Positions 25,742 to 33,665 of a stretch of 64,000 bases of DNA are shown here, one piece after another. The notes under the pieces were generated by a model. The model saw nothing but the letters and a program-made list of their open reading frames with translations. It was not told the DNA's origin and made no database searches. Source of the stretch: Mycobacterium sp. ELW1 (GTDB lineage: Bacteria > Actinomycetota > Actinomycetes > Mycobacteriales > Mycobacteriaceae); assembly GCF_008329905.1 (NCBI RefSeq), contig NZ_CP032155.1, forward strand, positions 2,976,001 through 3,040,000, written 5' to 3'. A program made the translations under genes and the position numbers. Position 1 is the first letter of the stretch. The number at the start of each line of letters is the position of its first letter.

Positions 25742-26287
25742 CTACCTGGGGTGCCGGGCGGTGAACGTCAGCTTCACCTCGTCGGCCACCTTCAGCGTCC
25801 CCATGAACAGCGAGTATGGCTTGACCCCGAAGTCGGTCTGGACCACGGCCACCTCGGTGGACATCACCCACATCCCGTCGCGTTCCTCGACGGCCAGATC
25901 GACGGATTGCGGGCGCGTCGTGCCGTGGATCGCGACGGTGCCGTCCAGGCGGTAACCGCCCGGAGTCGTGCTGATCGTCTCGGCGTCGAAGGTGATCTGC
26001 GGAAACTTCTTGGCGTTCAGAGATTTCAGCGCGTTCGAGCGGACCACGCCCTTCTCCGGTCCGGTCAGCGGCGTCACGCCACCCTCACCCCTGACGACCT
26101 GCAACGAGTCGACGTCGACCACCAGCCGGGCCGCGGCCGGGTCGTCCCCGCGCCACTGGACCTGCGCCGTCCAGGACGCAAAAGCGATGGTCAGGCGATG
26201 CCCCATCTTGGCGGCAGGACCCCCGACCTCGGTGAAAACCTGCAGTTCACCCTCGGCGGCGGTCAGTGTCCAGGAGGTATCGGTCAC
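25742..26287 (-). CDS. YceI-family lipid-binding protein
   Basis: 181 residues from a GTG at 26287. The YceI lipocalin-like barrel is recognisable from WTLTAAEGELQVFTEVGGPAAKMGHRLTI, VDVDSLQV, RSNALKSLNAKKFPQITFDAE, YRLDGTVAIHGTTRPQSVDL and a final QTDFGVKPYS. These proteins bind polyisoprenoid or other long lipids. No signal peptide is present, so it is probably cytoplasmic. It is in the same direction as cyp125, 29 bp downstream of it, so it may share the KstR-controlled transcript. Confidence 0.85.
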   Translation of the reverse strand: MTDTSWTLTAAEGELQVFTEVGGPAAKMGHRLTIAFASWTAQVQWRGDDPAAARLVVDVDSLQVVRGEGGVTPLTGPEKGVVRSNALKSLNAKKFPQITFDAETISTTPGGYRLDGTVAIHGTTRPQSVDLAVEERDGMWVMSTEVAVVQTDFGVKPYSLFMGTLKVADEVKLTFTARHPR

Positions 26288-26316
26288 GCCTGCACTGTAT
26301 CGGCTTGTGCCACAAG

Positions 26317-27564
26317 CTACTTGCTTGCGCCGGCCCCGGTGTAGTCGACCTGCCAGTGCTTGATGCCGTTGAGCCAGCCCGACCGCAACCGCTCCGGCTT
26401 GTCCAGTGGCGTCAGGTTCGGCATATGGTCGGCGATCGCGTTGAACATCAGATCGATGGTCATCCTGGCCAGATTGGCGCCGAGGCAGTAGTGCGCGCCG
26501 GTACCGCCGAAACCGACATGCGGGTTCGGGTCGCGAAGGATGTTGAAGCTGAAGGGATCGTCGAACACCTCTTCATCGAAGTTGGCCGAGCGGTAGGACA
26601 TCACCACCCGCTGGCCCTTCTTGATCTGCACCCCCGAGAGTTCGACGTCTTCCAGAGCGGTCCGCTGGAACGACGTCACCGGGGTGGCCCACCGGACGAT
26701 CTCGTCCACCGCGGTCACCGGGCGCTGCGCCTTGTACAGCTCCCACTGATCGGGGAAATCGGCGAACGCCGTCATGCCGTGGGTGATCGAGTTGCGGGTG
26801 GTCTCGTTGCCGGCCACGGCCAGCAGGATCACGAAGAACCCGAACTCGTCATCGGAGAGCTTGTGCCCGTCGACGTCGGCCTGCACGAGCTTGGTCACCA
26901 GGTCGTCGCCGGGGTTGGCCGTCCGGTCGGCGGCCATCTGCATGCCGTACATGATCAGCTCGCCGGCGGCACCCTGCGGGTCGTTGCGGTGGAACTCGGG
27001 ATCTGCCTCGCCCACCATCTGGTTGGACCAGTCGAAAAGCTTCTTGCGTTCGTCCTGGGGAACGCCCATCAGGTCGGCGATGGCCTGCAACGGCAGCTCA
27101 CACGACACCTGTTCGACGAAGTCGCCCGAACCCTCCGCCGCGGCAGCCTTGGCGATGGCCTGGGCTCGCTCCCGCAGGTTCTCCCGCAACGTCTCGACGG
27201 CTCGCGGCGTGAACGCGCGGGAGACGATCTGGCGTAGGTGGGTGTGCCGCGGCGCATCCATGTTCAGCAGGATGAACTGGCCGGTGTCCTTGTGCGATAC
27301 CGCCGCATTGTCCGGATAGCGCGGCAGGGCGGTGTTCTCCAGGCTGGAGAACACATCGCTGCGCCGGGAGATCTCCTTGACGTCCTTGTGCTTGCTGACG
27401 ACCCAGTAGCCGTCGTCGTCGAAACCGCCGACGCCGCGCGGCTGCTCGTTCCACCAGATCGGCGCGACCCGGCGTAGCTCGGCGAGTTCCTCGACGGGTA
27501 AGCGCGCGTTGTTCAGGTCGGGGTCGGTGAAGTCGAAGCCGGGGGGCAGGTTCGGACTGGGCAT
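26317..27564 (-). CDS. cyp125: Cytochrome P450 CYP125 (steroid C26/C27 hydroxylase)
   Basis: 415 residues from the ATG at 27564 with a strong GGAGGTG ribosome site. Cys360 lies in GFGGTGAHYCLGANLARM; the I-helix is AVAGNETTRNSI. The N-terminal PSPNLPPGFDFTDPDL and C-terminal ERLRSGWLNGIKHWQVDYTG match CYP125A1 (Rv3545c) nearly word for word. The enzyme oxidises the terminal methyl of the cholesterol or cholestenone side chain, the first step of side-chain breakdown. A KstR box lies 97 bp upstream. Unlike in M. tuberculosis, no fadA5/fadE28 neighbours are seen, so it may be a second copy. Confidence 0.92.
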   Translation of the reverse strand: MPSPNLPPGFDFTDPDLNNARLPVEELAELRRVAPIWWNEQPRGVGGFDDDGYWVVSKHKDVKEISRRSDVFSSLENTALPRYPDNAAVSHKDTGQFILLNMDAPRHTHLRQIVSRAFTPRAVETLRENLRERAQAIAKAAAAEGSGDFVEQVSCELPLQAIADLMGVPQDERKKLFDWSNQMVGEADPEFHRNDPQGAAGELIMYGMQMAADRTANPGDDLVTKLVQADVDGHKLSDDEFGFFVILLAVAGNETTRNSITHGMTAFADFPDQWELYKAQRPVTAVDEIVRWATPVTSFQRTALEDVELSGVQIKKGQRVVMSYRSANFDEEVFDDPFSFNILRDPNPHVGFGGTGAHYCLGANLARMTIDLMFNAIADHMPNLTPLDKPERLRSGWLNGIKHWQVDYTGAGASK

Positions 27565-27660
27565 AAAAAGCGCACCTCCATACGACGTGATCTAGTGCCC
27601 GGTGACCCATGCCTACACCACGCACGGAGGCCTCGGGTGCGGGTTGAGGAAACTCGCAAC

Positions 27661-27674
27661 TAGAACGTGTTCTA
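27661..27674 (-). promoter_or_regulatory. KstR box upstream of cyp125
   Basis: TAGAACGTGTTCTA is a perfect 14-bp palindrome and an exact match to the KstR motif TNNAACNNGTTNNA. It lies 97 bp upstream of cyp125. Its first bases include the stop codon of the upstream XRE regulator gene. KstR is the TetR-family repressor of sterol catabolism, relieved by cholesterol-derived CoA thioesters. Confidence 0.88.
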
Positions 27675-28442
27675 TTGCCCGGCTGACGTCAGTCGTAGCG
27701 CGTCGGCGGTGGCCTGGTCGGCGGGCAGGAAGGCTTCCAGGCTCAGCTCCGCAGCGGTCAGGTCGAGCGCCGTTCCGAACGTCGTCACCATCGACAGGAA
27801 CGTCAGCGACACCCCGTCGAGCCGGTCGACCTCCAACGGCACCGCGACACCGCCGAGATCGGTCGACGCGTCTTCGCCGCCGGGGTAGGACTCGAGTTCG
27901 GCCAGCAGACCGGCGGAGCTCCCGGCGCCGGCCTCGCGGCGTAGCCGGCTGAGCAGGTGATGGCGCCACTGCGCCAGATTGCGAATGCGCGGCGCCAGGC
28001 CGTCCGGGTGCAGCGCGATTCGCAGGGCGTTCGGGGTCTCCAGGAGATGCGGCGCGACCCCGTCCAGCAGCACGGCGGTACCCGAATTGATCTGCAGCAC
28101 CTCCCAATTGCGGTTCACCGCCAGACAGGGGTACGGGTCGTAGGCGGCGAGCACGCGATCAACGCCGGCACGCACGGCCGCCATCGCGGGATCGTCGAAG
28201 CTTCGCTCGGCATACGCCGGTGCGAGCCCGGCGGCCAGCAGCAGGTGGTTCTGCTCGCGAGCCGGAACGGCCAGGGCGTCCGCCAGCCGGAGCACCATGG
28301 CTCGGCTCGGCGTGGAGCGCCCGCTCTCGACGAAGCTGACGTGCCGGGCCGAGACGTCGGCTTCCAGCGCCAGGTCGAGTTGGCTGAGTCGACGCTGGCG
28401 CCGCCAGTCGCGCAACAGGTCGCCGAAGGCTGTGCCGCTCAT
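27672..28442 (-). CDS. XRE-family regulator with MmyB-like ligand-binding domain
   Basis: 256 residues. An N-terminal HTH (FGDLLRDWRRQRRLSQLDLALEADVSARHVSFVESGRS, in parts) is followed by a PAS-like MmyB/MLTR domain (YPCLAVNRNWEVLQINSGTAVLL). Proteins of this type in actinobacteria bind fatty-acid-like ligands and often regulate a neighbouring oxidoreductase gene. A palindrome at 28473-28499 lies 30 bp upstream of its start. Its stop codon lies inside the KstR box of cyp125. Confidence 0.85.
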   Translation of the reverse strand: MSGTAFGDLLRDWRRQRRLSQLDLALEADVSARHVSFVESGRSTPSRAMVLRLADALAVPAREQNHLLLAAGLAPAYAERSFDDPAMAAVRAGVDRVLAAYDPYPCLAVNRNWEVLQINSGTAVLLDGVAPHLLETPNALRIALHPDGLAPRIRNLAQWRHHLLSRLRREAGAGSSAGLLAELESYPGGEDASTDLGGVAVPLEVDRLDGVSLTFLSMVTTFGTALDLTAAELSLEAFLPADQATADALRLTSAGQ

Positions 28443-28472
28443 TGGGCCAGCATCTCCCAGGGCGGTGGCGCT

Positions 28473-28499
28473 GCGCCATTACCCCGAAGGTAATTGCGC
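28473..28499. promoter_or_regulatory. Palindrome in divergent promoter of XRE regulator
   Basis: GCGCCATTACC (28473-28483) and GGTAATTGCGC (28489-28499) match as an inverted repeat in 10 of 11 positions around CCGAA. It lies between the minus-strand XRE gene (start 28442) and the plus-strand membrane protein gene (start 28531). It is the likely operator of the XRE regulator. Confidence 0.6.
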
Positions 28500-28530
28500 C
28501 GCCTACCTCGGCGAGGGGAGCGTGGACAGC

Positions 28531-28818
28531 ATGACACGGCACAGTGATCCGCATCCGGTCCCGCGCTGGCTTGGTTTCGTGCTCAGGTCCGATCGCGCCG
28601 GCTCGGCGTGGTTCGTCGGCGCCGGTTTCTTCTTCGCTCCGCTGCTGACCCTGGTGTCACCATGGCCCGCGCTGACCGTCGCGATCTGGACGGTGGTCGG
28701 CCTGTTCGGGCTCTGGCTCGGACTGCTGGGCGTGGCGATGGCCACCGGGCTGGCGATGGTGCTGCGCTCGAATGCCGAGATACCCGAGGACTATTGGCGC
28801 TCGATCGTGAACTACTGA
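28531..28818 (+). CDS. Small two-helix membrane protein
   Basis: 95 residues from the ATG at 28531; GAGGGGAG at 28512-28519 is the likely ribosome site and GTG 28522 is an alternative start. Two hydrophobic hairpin segments (AWFVGAGFFFAPLLTLVSPW and AIWTVVGLFGLWLGLLGVAM) predict two membrane helices with both ends in the cytoplasm. It is divergent from the XRE regulator and is the obvious candidate for regulation by it. Its end overlaps the convergent ferredoxin gene by 7 bp. Function unknown. Confidence 0.65.
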   Translation: MTRHSDPHPVPRWLGFVLRSDRAGSAWFVGAGFFFAPLLTLVSPWPALTVAIWTVVGLFGLWLGLLGVAMATGLAMVLRSNAEIPEDYWRSIVNY

Positions 28819-29003
28819 TCGAGGATGACGGCGTTCTCCGGGCAGGCCTCGGCCGCCTCTCTGGCGCTGTCCTCGAGCCCGGCGGGCACCTCGTCGACGA
28901 TCGCCTCGGCGTACCCGTCGTCGGTCATCGCGAACACGTCCGGACAGACGGTGGTGCACACGCCGTGACCGCGGCAGCGTCCGTCGTCGATGTGGGCTTT
29001 CAT
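28812..29003 (-). CDS. 3Fe-4S ferredoxin, P450 partner
   Basis: 63 residues. Ligands are visible in CRGHGVCTTVCPDVF and CPENAV, the three-Cys pattern of mycobacterial 3Fe-4S ferredoxins in which the second ligand position is non-Cys (His in RGHG). These carry electrons to P450s. The start overlaps the stop of the upstream P450 gene by 4 bp (ATGA), so it is almost certainly the dedicated redox partner of that P450. Confidence 0.88.
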   Translation of the reverse strand: MKAHIDDGRCRGHGVCTTVCPDVFAMTDDGYAEAIVDEVPAGLEDSAREAAEACPENAVILDQ

Positions 29004-30280
29004 GCGAGGTCAAACTCCAGATGTAGTTCGGTGAGCCCACGCAGGATGTAGGTGGGCACGTAGGTGTATCGGCGCGCACCGGCGGGGCCGTGGTGTTCCT
29101 CGCTGATCCGGATGTCGGTGGTGCGATCCAGCAGTCGCATCAGTGCCACCCGCGCCTCGGCGCGGGCCAGCGGGGCACCCGGGCAGGTGTGGATGCCGCG
29201 TCCGAAGGCGATGTGTTGCCGGGCATTTGGCCGTGACGGGTCGAAAGTGTTCGGGTCGGTGAACCGGCGCGGGTCGCGATTGGCGGCGGCCTGGACGACC
29301 ATCAGTGTGGAACCCGACGGCACGTCCACACCGCCGATGGTGGCCGGCTCTTTCGACAACCGGAAGTCGCCCTTGACCGGGCTCTCGAAGCGCAGCGCCT
29401 CCTCGATGAAGTTGCTCACTCCGGAGCGGTCGGCGCGCAGCTGCGCCTGGAATTCGGGATGGTCGCCCAGGATCTGCAGGGCGGCGCTGAGCAGCCGGAC
29501 GGTGGTCTCCTGGCCTGCCGAGTACAGGTTGGCCGCCACCCGGGCCACGTCGCCCGGATCGGGCACCGAGCCGTCGGGGAACGTCGCCGCGGCCATTTCG
29601 GACAGCACGTCGCCGCGGGGGTTGGCGCGCCGGTCTTCGATGTAGGCGCTGAACTTGTCGTAGAGATATTCCAGTGGAGACTTCGCCAGGCTCTCGCCCT
29701 TGACGCTGCCGATGCCGCCGCCGTGGTGCGCGCCGCTGGCCATCTCCTTGACGAACTCGTCGCGATCGGCGTCGGGGACGCCGAGCAGGTCGGCGATGAT
29801 CATCAGCGTGAACGGTTGTGCGAAGCCGGCAATCAGCTCGCCGCCGCTGCCCACGAGGTAGTCGTCGAGTGCACGGTCGACCATCGCGCCCATTGCCTCC
29901 TCGTTCTCCTTGAGGCGCTTGGGTGTGATCAGCCGCATCAGCAGCGCGCGGTGATCGGTGTGCACCGGCGGATCGAGCGCAGGCAACTGGTCGTAGAAGG
30001 GCAGTTCGTTGCGGTGTCGGTCGATGAGTTCGGGAACGTCGTCACGACCCTCGACGGGAACGGGGAAGCCGGGGAAGGGCCCGGTCACCGCGATGCAGGA
30101 CGAGAAACGGTCGGCGTCGCCGGCGACCTCGGTGGCTTCTTCCCACCCGGTGACCATCCAGACGCCGTGGTGGGGCTCCTTCGAGACCGGGCAACGGGCC
30201 TGCAGCGCCTCCAGATACGGATACGGATCAGCGACCAGACCGCGATCCGTGAAGAAGTTGACGGAGTCTACGTCGGTCAC
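29000..30280 (-). CDS. Cytochrome P450 with adjacent ferredoxin (family not assigned)
   Basis: 426 residues from a GTG at 30280. Heme loop AFGRGIHTCPGAPLARAEAR with Cys366; I-helix LYSAGQETTVRLL, with Gln in place of the more usual acidic residue before Thr; K-helix EEALRFESP. It is translationally coupled to a 3Fe-4S ferredoxin and lies divergent from a TetR gene across a region with three operator half-sites. A catabolic or detoxifying hydroxylase induced by its substrate is inferred. I do not assign it to a numbered CYP family. Confidence 0.85.
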   Translation of the reverse strand: MTDVDSVNFFTDRGLVADPYPYLEALQARCPVSKEPHHGVWMVTGWEEATEVAGDADRFSSCIAVTGPFPGFPVPVEGRDDVPELIDRHRNELPFYDQLPALDPPVHTDHRALLMRLITPKRLKENEEAMGAMVDRALDDYLVGSGGELIAGFAQPFTLMIIADLLGVPDADRDEFVKEMASGAHHGGGIGSVKGESLAKSPLEYLYDKFSAYIEDRRANPRGDVLSEMAAATFPDGSVPDPGDVARVAANLYSAGQETTVRLLSAALQILGDHPEFQAQLRADRSGVSNFIEEALRFESPVKGDFRLSKEPATIGGVDVPSGSTLMVVQAAANRDPRRFTDPNTFDPSRPNARQHIAFGRGIHTCPGAPLARAEARVALMRLLDRTTDIRISEEHHGPAGARRYTYVPTYILRGLTELHLEFDLA

Positions 30281-30311
30281 TGAGAAATCCCTTCACGTCA
30301 CGGCGTTGCCT

Positions 30312-30368
30312 ATACGATCGGCTAGGAGGATGCTAGCCGATCGTATGGTAGTTTACTAGCCGATCGTA
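30312..30368. promoter_or_regulatory. TetR operator region with three half-site copies
   Basis: A perfect inverted repeat of 14-bp arms, ATACGATCGGCTAG (30312-30325) and CTAGCCGATCGTAT (30333-30346), is separated by 7 bp. A third copy, CTAGCCGATCGTA, follows at 30356-30368 in direct orientation, 23 bp from the second. The array fills the space between the P450 start (30280) and TetR start (30395) and is the likely operator for both. Confidence 0.8.
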
Positions 30369-30394
30369 AAGTTGGATTGCGAAGGGAGTCGACG

Positions 30395-30985
30395 ATGAGC
30401 GCAGTCGCCGCAGCCAGCCCCGACTCCACCGCCGCCCCCGATACCCGGCAGCGGCTGATCGACGCGGCCATCGCGCTGTTCATCCGGCACAGCTTCGCCG
30501 GGACGTCGCTGCAGATGATCGCCGACGAGCTCGGCTTCACCAAAGCCGCCATCTACCACCACTTCCGGACCCGCGAGCAGTTGTTGACCGCGATCCTCGA
30601 GCCGATCATCGACAAGCTGTCCGCCGTGGTCGACGACGCGGAGACGCAGCGCGGCGTGCAGGCCCGGGCCGAACGCATGCTCAACGGCTACGCGCGCCTG
30701 GCCGTGGAGAACCCGATGCTGGTCTCGGTCCTGGCGGCCGATCCGAGCGTGCATACCGTGCTGAAAGCCAACCGCGACTGGACGCACATGATCGCGCGCC
30801 AGATGGCGTTGCTCGCCGATGTTCACCCCGGCCCGGCCGGGTACCTGCGGGCGCAGTTCGTCTTCGCCGGCATCGCCGGATCAGCCGACCCGAAACGTGA
30901 CGCCGATGACGAGTGGCTGCACGGCCAGCTCGTCGACGCGGGCCGGCGTGCGCTCGGTATGCGTGCACCGCGCCGAATGTCTTGA
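30395..30985 (+). CDS. TetR-family transcriptional regulator
   Basis: 196 residues from the ATG at 30395, preceded by GAAGGGAG. The N-terminal HTH reads RQRLIDAAIALFIRHSFAGTSLQMIADELGFTKAAIYHHFRTREQL (parts), canonical for TetR. The C-terminal domain (~70-190) is the ligand-binding core. It is divergent from the P450-ferredoxin pair and followed in the same direction by an SDR, and its promoter region holds three identical half-sites. It is likely the local repressor, released by the P450 pathway substrate or product. Confidence 0.88.
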   Translation: MSAVAAASPDSTAAPDTRQRLIDAAIALFIRHSFAGTSLQMIADELGFTKAAIYHHFRTREQLLTAILEPIIDKLSAVVDDAETQRGVQARAERMLNGYARLAVENPMLVSVLAADPSVHTVLKANRDWTHMIARQMALLADVHPGPAGYLRAQFVFAGIAGSADPKRDADDEWLHGQLVDAGRRALGMRAPRRMS

Positions 30986-31039
30986 TTTTCCAACATCTTT
31001 CGATCATCAGGCGGTCAGCCCGCCGGAAAGGGGAAACCT

Positions 31040-31750
31040 GTGTCCACCTCGAAGACGGCATTGGTGACCGGTGGCGGTTCGGGAATCGGTGCGGCAGTGG
31101 CGGAACGGCTGCGGGCCGACGGTCACACCGTGGCGATCATCGACCTCAACCCCTCTGAGGCCGAACACTCCTACGTCGCCGACGTCACCGACCGCGCGCA
31201 GATCGACGCTGCGGTCGCCGAGATCCACCGCACCCTCGGGCCGGTCACGATCCTGGTGAACGCCGCGGGCAAGGACAGCTTCCGGCGCTTCCTCGACCTG
31301 TCCTTCGAGCAGTGGCAGAACATCATCGACATCAACCTGCACGGTGTCTTCCACACCATCCAGGCCGTCCTGCCGGACATGATCGAGGCCGGCTGGGGCC
31401 GCATCGTCAACATCTCCTCGTCGAGCACCCACTCCGGTGTGCCCTACATGTCGGCCTACGTCGCGGCGAAATCCGGCGTCAACGGGCTGACGAAAAGCCT
31501 TGCGCTGGAATATGGTCCGGCCGGCATCACGGTCAATGCGGTGCCACCGGGCTTCATCGACACCCCGATGCTGCGCAACGCCGAAGCACGCGGGAACATG
31601 GGCGACATCCAGGCCACGATCGACGCCACCCCGGTGCGCCGGATGGGCAAACCGGAGGACATCGCCGCGGCATGCGCCTTCCTCATCTCCGAAGAAGCCG
31701 GTTACATCACCGGCCAGATCCTCGGTGTGAACGGCGGCCGCAACACCTAG
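31040..31750 (+). CDS. SDR-family oxidoreductase (FabG-like)
   Basis: 236 residues from a GTG at 31040 with GGAAAGGGG upstream. Rossmann motif TGGGSGIGAAVAERL, NAAG at ~80, catalytic Ser in ISSSSTHSG, YVAAK, and cofactor-site PGFIDTPM. It is a classical NAD(P)-dependent dehydrogenase. It follows the TetR gene by 54 bp in the same direction, so it is likely part of the P450 cluster and may oxidise the hydroxylated product. Confidence 0.85.
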   Translation: MSTSKTALVTGGGSGIGAAVAERLRADGHTVAIIDLNPSEAEHSYVADVTDRAQIDAAVAEIHRTLGPVTILVNAAGKDSFRRFLDLSFEQWQNIIDINLHGVFHTIQAVLPDMIEAGWGRIVNISSSSTHSGVPYMSAYVAAKSGVNGLTKSLALEYGPAGITVNAVPPGFIDTPMLRNAEARGNMGDIQATIDATPVRRMGKPEDIAAACAFLISEEAGYITGQILGVNGGRNT

Positions 31751-32424
31751 CCGGCGGGCTTGGTCGTCGTCGGGGTCACCGATGTGGTCACCGTGACGGT
31801 GGTGGTGCTCACCGTCGTCGTCGCGCTCGCCGAACTGCTCGCGGTGCCCGAGGTGCTGGCCGGCGAGAAGCTGGCCTCCTTGAACTCGATCCACGAATCC
31901 TTGTAGATGACATCGTCACCCGAGGACACCAGGATCTGGGTGGGCGAAACGGCGTACGTGACACCGTCATTGATTGCGACCAGCGTCCCGTCGGAGCTAC
32001 GCGTGATCGGTAGGTGCAGGGGAGCGTTGTCCGACAGGCGCACGCCGCGGTACTCCAGTCCGCCGTCGGCGTTCACGCAGATCACCACCAGCGATTTCGA
32101 CGTGCGTCCGTAGGCCATCAGGGTCTGGTTCTCGTCGCACCGTGCGCCGGTGTCGACATAGCCCCGTGAGTCGGCCGTGAACGACGTCGGTGCGCTCGAC
32201 GTCGACGTCGCGGCCGATGACGAGGCCGGGGACGTCGTCGCCGTCGTGCTGGCCGTCGTCGAGAGCGTCGTGGGCGCCGCCTGGGCGACGGGCAGTGTGT
32301 CAGACGAGCCGGCCGCCACGGTCACCGCGACCGCCAGGCCGACCGCCGTCAGCGCTCCGCCGACTCCCAGCCAGGGCAACCAGCGCGACGGCGGGTGGAT
32401 GGAGTGAGGTTCGTGAGCTGACAT
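31747..32424 (-). CDS. Membrane-anchored protein with Ser/Thr-rich linkers
   Basis: 225 residues. A cytoplasmic N-terminus (MSAHEPHSIHPPSRW) and one transmembrane helix (LPWLGVGGALTAVGLAVAVTV) are followed by a Thr/Ser-rich linker, a compact extracytoplasmic domain (~85-185, with Cys in GARCDEN and VICVNAD), and a C-terminal Ser/Thr/Val-rich tail. The linkers look like sites of O-mannosylation. The 3' end overlaps the SDR gene by 4 bp. Function unknown. Confidence 0.7.
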   Translation of the reverse strand: MSAHEPHSIHPPSRWLPWLGVGGALTAVGLAVAVTVAAGSSDTLPVAQAAPTTLSTTASTTATTSPASSSAATSTSSAPTSFTADSRGYVDTGARCDENQTLMAYGRTSKSLVVICVNADGGLEYRGVRLSDNAPLHLPITRSSDGTLVAINDGVTYAVSPTQILVSSGDDVIYKDSWIEFKEASFSPASTSGTASSSASATTTVSTTTVTVTTSVTPTTTKPAG

Positions 32425-32512
32425 GGCCTAAGCGAACCACCTCGGGCGGCGTTTTCCGTGCTGTGCAGCGGCGTTTCTCCGGACTAATCGCAGGAGATGC
32501 CCGTCACGCCGG

Positions 32513-33343
32513 TCAGCTCGCCGGTTCGGCCGGTTCAGGTGACTGGGCCGGTGTCGACTCGTGGGTCAGCACCGCCCACAACAAGCCGGCGGCCTGGCGG
32601 GCCTGATCGGTGGGCACGATCGGCGAACCCGCCGCAGGCTGTTCTGCCGGTGCACCGCTGATGTGTTCCACCAGGGCCACGGCCAGTGAGCGGAGCTTCA
32701 CATTGGATTCATGGCTGGCGCGGCGCAGGGTGGCCCACGCGGTGTCGGCATCACACATCAGTCGCCCCATGATCGCGCCTTTGGCCTGCTCGATGGCTCC
32801 GCGCGACTGCAGCACCGCGAGCATGTCGGCGGTGGCGGTCTCGTCCTCGGCGCCGGCCGACACCATGGCTGCGGACACCAGCTGCTCGTAGCCGATCAGG
32901 GTGGTCACCGTGGTGGCCGTCGACGGCCGGTCCAGCGCGCACGTCAACACGACCGTGCTGTCGGCCTTCCACACCCCGGGCACCGACACCGCACCGCGAA
33001 CCTCACGCCAGGCCGCGCTGAGCTCGGGCAGCCGGCCGTCCATCGCCTGCAGGCTGAGCTCCGGCCAGCGCTCGTCGGCCCACAAATCCAGGCTCAGCAC
33101 CGGCATCTGATGGACGAAGGCGTCGATCACCGGGCCGCCGAGCCCGGCCAGCTGGGCCTCGACGATCTCGCCGCCGTAGCCGCGGGCGGCCAGCACCGTC
33201 ACCTCGTCCTCGTCGAGGCGCCGCTCGTGCACGGTGATCGCCAACCCGACCGCATGGGGCAGGTCGAGATGGACGCGTTCGAGAATCCGGTCGAACAACT
33301 CCTGCTGGGACAGGTCGCGCCGGTGGAACTCGGGGACGGGCAT
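32513..33343 (-). CDS. GAF-ANTAR domain regulator
   Basis: 276 residues. An N-terminal GAF-like sensor domain (~1-175) precedes the ANTAR RNA-binding helices (~180-235: LQSRGAIEQAKGAIMGRLMCDADTAW then LRRASHESNVKLRSLA, in parts), with the conserved Ala/Gly and aromatic positions. ANTAR proteins bind dual-hairpin RNA antiterminator sites. The C-terminal ~35 residues are Pro/Ala-rich. A STAS-domain gene lies 10 bp upstream on the same strand, so the two form an operon linked to stress-factor signalling. Confidence 0.85.
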   Translation of the reverse strand: MPVPEFHRRDLSQQELFDRILERVHLDLPHAVGLAITVHERRLDEDEVTVLAARGYGGEIVEAQLAGLGGPVIDAFVHQMPVLSLDLWADERWPELSLQAMDGRLPELSAAWREVRGAVSVPGVWKADSTVVLTCALDRPSTATTVTTLIGYEQLVSAAMVSAGAEDETATADMLAVLQSRGAIEQAKGAIMGRLMCDADTAWATLRRASHESNVKLRSLAVALVEHISGAPAEQPAAGSPIVPTDQARQAAGLLWAVLTHESTPAQSPEPAEPAS

Positions 33344-33353
33344 GGTGTGCGAC

Positions 33354-33665
33354 TCACTCCTTGGTGATGACGGTTGCCACCCGGTCGAGGCCGGAGATGC
33401 CGAGCAGGGTCTTGATCGGCCCTTCGGCGGCGATGATCATCGTGAGCTCGGCTGTGGCGGCCACGGCAAACAGCGCACGCACCGCCGCGCTGTCGCAGTA
33501 GGTGACGTCGGACAGGTCGACGGTCAAGGCGTCAGATCCGGTGGCGGCCTTGGCCACGACGTCCTGGAACTGCCCGACATTGGCGAGGTCGATCTCACCG
33601 GAGGCAACCACGTGTGGCGACTCCAGATCGGAATCCACCGCGACCCGGAACTGGGCCTCTGCCAT
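33354..33665 (-). CDS. STAS-domain anti-anti-sigma factor
   Basis: 103 residues from the ATG at 33665, with a CTCCTT-complement ribosome site 8 bp away. The STAS fold is clear: ASGEIDLANVGQFQDVV, then VDLSDVTYCDSAAVRALF where the Ser in CDS is the site phosphorylated in SpoIIAA-like factors. It would sequester or release an anti-sigma factor (SigF/SigB-type network). It is upstream of, and probably co-transcribed with, the GAF-ANTAR gene. M. tuberculosis Rv1904 is a STAS protein of similar size. Confidence 0.85.
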   Translation of the reverse strand: MAEAQFRVAVDSDLESPHVVASGEIDLANVGQFQDVVAKAATGSDALTVDLSDVTYCDSAAVRALFAVAATAELTMIIAAEGPIKTLLGISGLDRVATVITKE

